From: Candidatus Woesearchaeota archaeon | Lineage (GTDB): Archaea; Nanobdellota; Nanobdellia; Woesearchaeales; GW2011-AR9 | NCBI GenBank assembly: GCA_018303285.1 | Contig: JAGVYL010000009.1 | Coordinates: 1 to 35,120, forward strand | Length of the DNA: 35,120 nt | Reading direction: 5' to 3' | In this document: one piece after another, positions 30,896 through 35,120 of the stretch | How the letters are laid out: each line of letters opens with the position of its first letter | How positions within the stretch are numbered: position 1 is the stretch's first letter | Translations under genes and position numbers: made by a program | Notes under the pieces: model-generated | Told to the model about the DNA's origin: nothing | The model's database searches: none | What the model saw: only the letters and a program-made list of their open reading frames with translations

Positions 30896-31486
30896 TTATT
30901 GCGGTGCGGTTAGTATCTCTTCTTTTAATTTTTTTTCTTCCTCGAGTTTTTCTTCGATACTTTTTTCGTCTTTCTTTTCTTCGGTTTTCTCTTTGTGCTT
31001 CTTCTCGTCTTTAGCTTTTTCTGTTTTCTTTGCCAAGCGAGATTTTCTGTTTTCTTTTCTTTCCTGCAAATCTTTTTCGATAACCGTCAAGTTTTCTTGA
31101 GGAGATTTATGATTGAAAATTCGGATATGATGAGCAACTGCTTCCCGCAGTATCTCTGCTTTCTTTCTGTTTCCGACTTTGCCGGAAAGGATTGCTCCTT
31201 CAGTTTTAGGATTGATGGCCAGCAACTGTGCGATGGTTTCAACAAAAACCATCTTTAATCCAGAATGATGCATACCAGATACTGCTCGAGGAGAACCCCA
31301 ACCCGGAGTAGGCATAATGGGCTTGCCTTTGAAATGGCGCCTCATCTTAGAGTGGATACCACGCGGCTTTCTCCAGCGAAGGACATTGCCTAAGCGGGGT
31401 TTTTTATTAGTGTCCTGCCTAAGGAAAGTCGGCTTCTTGCTTTTGATAGTTTTTCTATGAGCCAACAGATGTGCGTGTTCGGTCAT
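30896..31486 (-). CDS. rpl32e: Ribosomal protein L32e (eL32), with Lys/Glu-rich tail
   Basis: Archaeal/eukaryotic-specific large-subunit protein. Residues about 18-130 hold the conserved core: KPTFLRQDTNKKPRLGN, WRKPRGIHSKMRRHFKGKP, GWGSPRAVSGMHHSGL and EGAILSGKVGNRKKAEILRE. After about residue 135 the sequence becomes a low-complexity, charged extension (KDEKKHKEKTEEKKDEKSIE) of about 55 residues to the end at 196. Archaeal members often carry extra segments, but usually at the N terminus. Confidence 0.95.
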   Translation of the reverse strand: MTEHAHLLAHRKTIKSKKPTFLRQDTNKKPRLGNVLRWRKPRGIHSKMRRHFKGKPIMPTPGWGSPRAVSGMHHSGLKMVFVETIAQLLAINPKTEGAILSGKVGNRKKAEILREAVAHHIRIFNHKSPQENLTVIEKDLQERKENRKSRLAKKTEKAKDEKKHKEKTEEKKDEKSIEEKLEEEKKLKEEILTAPQ

Positions 31487-31552
31487 TTTTTGTTTGTTTT
31501 TATTTATTGATTTTTATTTTTTATTTAATTTTAGTTTAGTATCGTTTGTTTC

Positions 31553-32239
31553 TTATGCTATCGGTATTCCATCTTTCTCTACGATGTAAATGCCGTCTTG
31601 GAAGACGCGCAGATCACGATTAGTGATGCGGCAAAGTTTTTCAAAGGAAGCGGCAGTCTGGCTTACTAAGTCCAAATCCACCCCATACACAGTAATCTCT
31701 GTTCCGTTAATCTTCACTTCTACTCCTTCTTTCAGAGTAAGAGTGCGGGGATACGATTCTCCAAGGAAATTCTTAACGGAAAATTCTTTTCCTTTGACTG
31801 TAACAGTGATGGGGAAGTGGCCGGAGCAGATTTTTAATTTGTAAATAAATCCTTCGGTTACTCCTTTGACGCAATTTTTTAAGTGACTAGTAAATGTGCC
31901 GATAATCTTCTTTTCATTTTTTGTAGATTTTTTTGAAGAAAGAAAAACCTTTCCATCCTGAACTTCCACTTTCATCAGGGGATTGTCTATCTTTCTGTGC
32001 ACTTCTCCCTTGGGACCTTTGAAAGTGATAATTCCTCCAGTAATACTGGCCTGAGTGCTGCCTAAAGAGACTTCTCTCTCGTAAGACTCTCCTTTCTTCT
32101 TTCCGGATTTGTCAAGAACCGCCCGACTAAAGCCATGAGCGTGTTCTTGAGCATGCTCAGAAATCGTCGATTTACTGTGAGCTGAAGCTCTTGGTGTGTA
32201 TCCCACGATTTCTGACATGTCGGTTTTTTTGGTTTCCAT
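31553..32239 (-). CDS. rpl6: Ribosomal protein L6 (uL6), with N-terminal extension
   Basis: Large-subunit protein of 228 residues. The conserved two-domain L6 core begins near residue 50 (SYEREVSLGSTQASITGGII), with TFKGPKGEVHRKI, GTFTSHLKNCVKGVTEGF, VKNFLGESYPRTLTL and a C-terminal RDLRVFQDGIYIVEK. Archaeal L6 is usually about 180 residues; here the first 45 or so are an extra segment containing His-rich SEHAQEHAHGFS. An in-frame Met at residue 8 gives a slightly shorter alternative. It lies 36 bp after S8. Confidence 0.94.
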   Translation of the reverse strand: METKKTDMSEIVGYTPRASAHSKSTISEHAQEHAHGFSRAVLDKSGKKKGESYEREVSLGSTQASITGGIITFKGPKGEVHRKIDNPLMKVEVQDGKVFLSSKKSTKNEKKIIGTFTSHLKNCVKGVTEGFIYKLKICSGHFPITVTVKGKEFSVKNFLGESYPRTLTLKEGVEVKINGTEITVYGVDLDLVSQTAASFEKLCRITNRDLRVFQDGIYIVEKDGIPIA

Positions 32240-32275
32240 TTTTTATTTTTTTAATGATTTTAAGGATCTTAATAA

Positions 32276-32662
32276 TCAATAACAATAGGCGATTAAATTT
32301 CCTCCTTCATTCTTTTTCTTAGCTTCTTCCAAAAGCATCAGGCCTTTGTTAGTGGAAATAAGAATGATACCAAATCCCTGCGCAGGGAGGAATCTCTTTT
32401 CCCATTTTTCTGATTCTTTTATGGAAATACTGAAACGAGGCTTGATGGCTCCGCATTGGTTGATTCTTCCCAAAAGGTTTATTTTAAGCACTCCGCCTTT
32501 GCCGTCTTCGATATCTTCATAAGAGCCTATATACCCGTGAGCATTCATCAAATCTAAAACCTGCTTGTTCATATTGGAGCGCTTGACTGAGCATTCTTTC
32601 AGGCTTTTTCTCTCTGCATTGAGGATCTTTGACAAAGCAGCGGCAAGGGTATCGTTGAGCAT
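32276..32662 (-). CDS. rps8: Ribosomal protein S8 (uS8)
   Basis: Small-subunit central-domain protein of 128 residues that binds 16S helix 21. It has the typical MLNDTLAAALSKILNAERKS start, a middle GYIGSYEDIEDGKGG followed by LKINLLGRINQCGAIKPRFS, and a C-terminal end LPAQGFGIILISTNKGLMLL. The final NLIAYCY is as in archaeal members. It follows S14 by 17 bp. Confidence 0.96.
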   Translation of the reverse strand: MLNDTLAAALSKILNAERKSLKECSVKRSNMNKQVLDLMNAHGYIGSYEDIEDGKGGVLKINLLGRINQCGAIKPRFSISIKESEKWEKRFLPAQGFGIILISTNKGLMLLEEAKKKNEGGNLIAYCY

Positions 32663-32679
32663 TTTTTTCTTTTACCTCC

Positions 32680-32910
32680 TTATGAATATTTTTTGAAGCC
32701 TAATTCTACAGCTATCTCCCGGAAACAAAGCCGGCAGAGATGGATACCATACTTAGAGATATGGCCTCCGGATCTTAAGCAGCGGCTGCACTTGTGCTTG
32801 GATAAGCCGCAGCTGCGCTCCTTAGGCTTGTTATGCTTAAGGAACTTGTTCATCTTAGCTGGTTTAGCGCGTAATTGTGTAAAGGCTTTGCGATAATCAC
32901 TGGCTGTCAT
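32680..32910 (-). CDS. rps14: Ribosomal protein S14 (uS14, zinc type)
   Basis: Small-subunit protein with four zinc cysteines in the pattern CSRC...CRLC ([20 protein letters not shown] then [18 protein letters not shown]). Archaeal S14 is usually 50-56 residues; from ATG 32910 the protein is 76 residues, so it has about 20 extra N-terminal residues, or the real start is the Met at residue 20. ATG 32910 lies 7 bp after the L5 stop, which favours the longer form. Confidence 0.93.
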   Translation of the reverse strand: MTASDYRKAFTQLRAKPAKMNKFLKHNKPKERSCGLSKHKCSRCLRSGGHISKYGIHLCRLCFREIAVELGFKKYS

Positions 32911-32917
32911 TTTTTTC

Positions 32918-33433
32918 CTAAACTAGGTTCACCCCGAATTCTTTTTTCATGAACTCTTTAGCTTCCGCAGGAGTGATAAGATGAGCTTTGCCAATCTTTC
33001 GAGGCTGGACTTTGCGTTTCTTTACTTTGTAGCCAGGACGTTCTAAAGTAACTGCCACTTCTAGCCCTAAAACTTTTAGTTCGGGGTCGTAATCCACTCC
33101 GGGAATATCAATGTACTCGGGAATACCAAAGGAAAAATTGCCTTGTTTGTCAAATTTTTTCTCGGGAAGATTATTATCCTTTGATTTAAGCAGTAATCTT
33201 AACAGCTCTTCTGCTTTCTTCTTGCGCAGGGTTAATTTGCAGCCGATCTGCAGGCCCGGGCGCAATTCCCATGCAGGAATTCTTTTCTTGGTTACGGTTT
33301 TTATCGGCTCGATGCCAGTTATTTTTTTTAACAGCTTTAATCCTCTCTTCATGGTCTCTTCGTCCTTGCCTACACCGACGTTAAGAGTGATTTTTTCTAT
33401 CCTAATTTTTCTGAGAGGATTTTCTTCGGCCAT
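32918..33433 (-). CDS. rpl5: Ribosomal protein L5 (uL5)
   Basis: 5S-rRNA-associated large-subunit protein of 171 residues with archaeal features: [20 protein letters not shown] at the start, [60 protein letters not shown] and the end [15 protein letters not shown]. It starts 1 bp after the S4e stop and is spaced 7 bp from S14, so it is coupled in the operon. Confidence 0.97.
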   Translation of the reverse strand: MAEENPLRKIRIEKITLNVGVGKDEETMKRGLKLLKKITGIEPIKTVTKKRIPAWELRPGLQIGCKLTLRKKKAEELLRLLLKSKDNNLPEKKFDKQGNFSFGIPEYIDIPGVDYDPELKVLGLEVAVTLERPGYKVKKRKVQPRKIGKAHLITPAEAKEFMKKEFGVNLV

Positions 33434-33434
33434 C

Positions 33435-34118
33435 TTATTTCAGTTTAATCTCCGGTTTGTTTTCTCCGATGACAAAAACATAATTTTTACTGGTCTGGAC
33501 TTTTTTTCCGTTGATAAGAAAAACTGCCTGCTCGTCCTGCAGTTCCACTAATTCTCCAGTCTCTCCCTGGTGGCTGCCGTCGATAAGGAAAATAGCTGCT
33601 CCCTTATGGGCTTTCCAATGTTTGTTGATTTTCAGCTCAGGTAAAGAGATTAGAAGAGTGTCTCCGGTCTTGATATCTTTTTCTTCTGAGAGGATATTCT
33701 TTCCGTCATAAAGATTGAGTTGAGTCTTTCCTCCATTGATGATTCTCTTTCCGATAACTTTACATGGTTCGACCTTACTTTCTTTCTCGTCAATTTTAAT
33801 AGGGGCGAGACGGCCTTTTTCATCCATCAGGATGCGGTAATGCTCTTTTGTTTCTGGAATAGAAAGAACATCAAATAGTCCTAACGCAGATTTACTTTCT
33901 TTCACTTTTCTACCGTCGACCAAAATCTCTTTGCTGAGAAGGATTTTTTTTACTTCTCGACTGGTCTTGGCCAGACCCAAAAAGTCTCTTAAAACTACAA
34001 CTAAAGATAGGGAATCTTGAAGAGCGTGCTTTCCGGACATCGGCCGAGAGATATACTTGTTCTCTTTACGCTTAATCATCCAGCTTCCGGGAGCAGCAAT
34101 GCGTTTGACGTGGCTCAT
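33435..34118 (-). CDS. rps4e: Ribosomal protein S4e (eS4)
   Basis: Archaeal/eukaryotic-specific small-subunit protein of 227 residues: an N-terminal basic segment MSHVKRIAAPGSWMIKRKEN, an S4-like RNA-binding fold (LGLAKTSREVKKILLSKEIL, VDGRKVKESKSALG), a central domain and a KOW-type C terminus (KAHKGAAIFLIDGSHQGETG). Its ATG overlaps the L24 stop by 4 bp. The order L24-S4e-L5 is archaeal. Confidence 0.97.
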   Translation of the reverse strand: MSHVKRIAAPGSWMIKRKENKYISRPMSGKHALQDSLSLVVVLRDFLGLAKTSREVKKILLSKEILVDGRKVKESKSALGLFDVLSIPETKEHYRILMDEKGRLAPIKIDEKESKVEPCKVIGKRIINGGKTQLNLYDGKNILSEEKDIKTGDTLLISLPELKINKHWKAHKGAAIFLIDGSHQGETGELVELQDEQAVFLINGKKVQTSKNYVFVIGENKPEIKLK

Positions 34119-34504
34119 TTTTTCTCCATTTTTGTTTCTAGTTTTTCCTTGCGTTTTTTATCTTCTAAGTTTAATTCAAGAATCAAAAGATTTGAGGGAT
34201 GAAAGGGGAGAAGAGATTTTGTTCCGTCTTTTCTGGTCTTTTCCATGCCTTCTATAAAGACTCTGGTATGACGAAGATTTACTCTGGCGATTTTGCCTTC
34301 TTTCTTAGTGAACTGACCGCGCATGATTTTCACTTTGTCTCCTTTTTTTAGAGGAAGACTGCGCTTTTTGTATTTTTTAATCAATTCTTTAGAAAGATGG
34401 GCAGAAACAAATTTATGCTTTATATGAAGAGGAGCGGTGAATCTATATTTTCTTTGCTTTTTGGGATTCTTGCTGCTTTTCCAATGTGTACTGAATTCTT
34501 TCAT
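34115..34504 (-). CDS. rpl24: Ribosomal protein L24 (uL24)
   Basis: Large-subunit assembly-initiating protein of 129 residues: FSTHWKSSKNPKKQRKYRFT then HIKHKFVSAHLSKELIKKY at the N terminus and the KOW motif GDKVKIMRGQFTKKEGKIAR near 55-75. A Lys/Glu-rich C-terminal tail follows (EDKKRKEKLETKMEKK). It is the first gene of this operon, with its own promoter upstream. The expected preceding genes L14 and S17 are not found here. Confidence 0.96.
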   Translation of the reverse strand: MKEFSTHWKSSKNPKKQRKYRFTAPLHIKHKFVSAHLSKELIKKYKKRSLPLKKGDKVKIMRGQFTKKEGKIARVNLRHTRVFIEGMEKTRKDGTKSLLPFHPSNLLILELNLEDKKRKEKLETKMEKK

Positions 34505-34539
34505 TTTAATTACGGCCGGGATTACTAAACCTGGCTGGT

Positions 34540-34573
34540 TTTCTTTAAAGAATGAGGATTATTTATAAAGGTA
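34540..34573 (-). promoter_or_regulatory. Promoter of the ribosomal operon
   Basis: The minus strand reads CCTTTATAAATAA around 34559-34571, a near-ideal BRE/TATA element. The predicted start is near 34540, giving a leader of about 36 nt before ATG 34504. No TTTCCG inverted repeat is present here, unlike the accessory-gene promoters in the window. Confidence 0.6.
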
Positions 34574-34587
34574 TTTAGAAGAAATGT

Positions 34588-35097
34588 TTAGTAAAGATAA
34601 GTTTTGATAAATTCCCGGAAATAATCAAAATCTAAATCGACTACGATTGTATGTTTGTCTCCTTCTGTAAAAATAGTTCTTCCCACATCATCCACCTCTA
34701 AAGAGATTTTTTCAGTGATCAGATGCTCTGGATGAAGATAACAATAGGGAGCATAAAGATCGGCAATGGAAAGGGAATCGGGAATAAGCTTTTGAAGCTC
34801 TATGCTGATTAGATTGCCGAACCTAAATCTGTTATCCGGATCCTTGAGAAGAGTTATTATATCGGCATATTCCGAAAAATATGCGTTCCCATTAAAGGCT
34901 GCCGATTCTACGTCTCGAATAGCATTAAGCAGTATATTCTTTTGCCGGTCTAACCGCAGACATTTTTTCGCGCCATAATTCTGGATAGAAATATCTGGAT
35001 GAGCCATCTCCCGGATAATCTTCTCTAACGATTCATCGTGTAAACTGCGACAGATAAAATTTTGGGCAGTATGGACAGCAAGAAAAGATTCTGCCAT
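34588..35097 (-). CDS. Unrecognised 169-residue protein upstream of the ribosomal operon
   Basis: This soluble, helix-rich protein of 169 residues has no signal peptide, membrane span or motif that I recognise. Visible features are a charged helical N-terminal half (EKIIREMAHPDIS, CLRLDRQKNILLNAIRDVES), a middle with DLYAPYCYLHPEHL, and an acidic end VDLDFDYFREFIKTYLY. ATG 35097 begins a clean frame. It stops 84 bp before the L24 start and is separated from it by the ribosomal promoter. It sits where L14/S17 would be expected in archaea. Confidence 0.6.
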   Translation of the reverse strand: MAESFLAVHTAQNFICRSLHDESLEKIIREMAHPDISIQNYGAKKCLRLDRQKNILLNAIRDVESAAFNGNAYFSEYADIITLLKDPDNRFRFGNLISIELQKLIPDSLSIADLYAPYCYLHPEHLITEKISLEVDDVGRTIFTEGDKHTIVVDLDFDYFREFIKTYLY

Positions 35098-35120
35098 ACG
35101 CTTAACATACCTGCCGACAG

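Noticed and set aside
30777-31258. Plus-strand Phe/Leu/Ser-rich frames resembling membrane proteins
   Set aside because: They are the antisense of the Lys/Glu-rich tail of L32e; hydrophobicity follows from reading Lys/Glu codons backwards.
1-35120. CRISPR array or cas genes
   Set aside because: No regularly spaced short repeats and no Cas motifs were seen in the window.

Overview
The window comes from an archaeon. The right end is a long archaeal spc-type ribosomal operon that includes the archaeal/eukaryotic-type proteins L32e, L19e and S4e and ends in an archaeal SecY. GatE, an ATP-dependent DNA ligase of the archaeal type, a HerA-type ATPase, AlaX, an intron-bearing tRNA and TATA-box promoters fit this. 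The AT-rich composition, 4-bp ATGA gene overlaps, small genes and mixed bacterial-type genes (TyrRS, LOG-like, FKBP, DUF433/DUF5615) suggest a DPANN-type lineage such as Woesearchaeota or Pacearchaeota. That placement is inference; no 16S gene is present.

Layout. Positions 1-2009 (minus): two overlapping protein-kinase-like genes, the first with its catalytic segment missing. 2134-3030 (minus): an Lrp-type regulator and a NYN nuclease-like protein. 3246-6762 (plus): a PLP decarboxylase interrupted by a -1 frameshift at an A7 run, a bacterial-type tyrosyl-tRNA synthetase and a methyltransferase-like gene. 6803-10263 (minus): five genes all joined by 4-bp overlaps (phosphoribosyltransferase, low-molecular-weight phosphatase, HAD, PfkB kinase, LOG-like SLOG protein), read as an uncharacterised nucleoside/nucleotide pathway. 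10309-10471 (minus): a tRNA-Tyr(GUA) that appears to carry two introns, one at 37/38 and one in the variable loop, and whose acceptor strands do not match. 10697-14038 (plus): an M20 peptidase, then a HerA-like ATPase and a nucleotidyltransferase-like gene. 14025-15244 (minus): AlaX and an FKBP-type isomerase. 15362-15652 (plus): a long structured leader and a 42-residue Cys-rich protein. 15636-16413: a DUF433/DUF5615 toxin-antitoxin pair flanked by two copies of the gatE 3' end. 16353-21038 (minus): GatE, DNA ligase and an HTH-nucleotidyltransferase/HEPN pair. 21111-25183 (minus): a MoxR/NorQ-type AAA+ ATPase, a NorD-like VWA protein and two unrecognised partners. 25348-26592 (plus): a pentapeptide-repeat protein. 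26612-34504 (minus): L24-S4e-L5-S14-S8-L6-L32e-L19e-L18-S5-L30-L15-SecY. 34588-35097 (minus): an unrecognised protein.

The most unusual elements are the compact five-gene nucleotide operon, the two-intron tRNA-Tyr near a bacterial-type TyrRS, the gatE-flanked TA cassette, the in-phase slippery heptamer in the decarboxylase, and a recurring inverted repeat (TTTCCG or similar) centred about 26 nt downstream of TATA boxes, that is, at the predicted transcription start of several accessory genes. All calls rest on reading the sequence; no database search was run.
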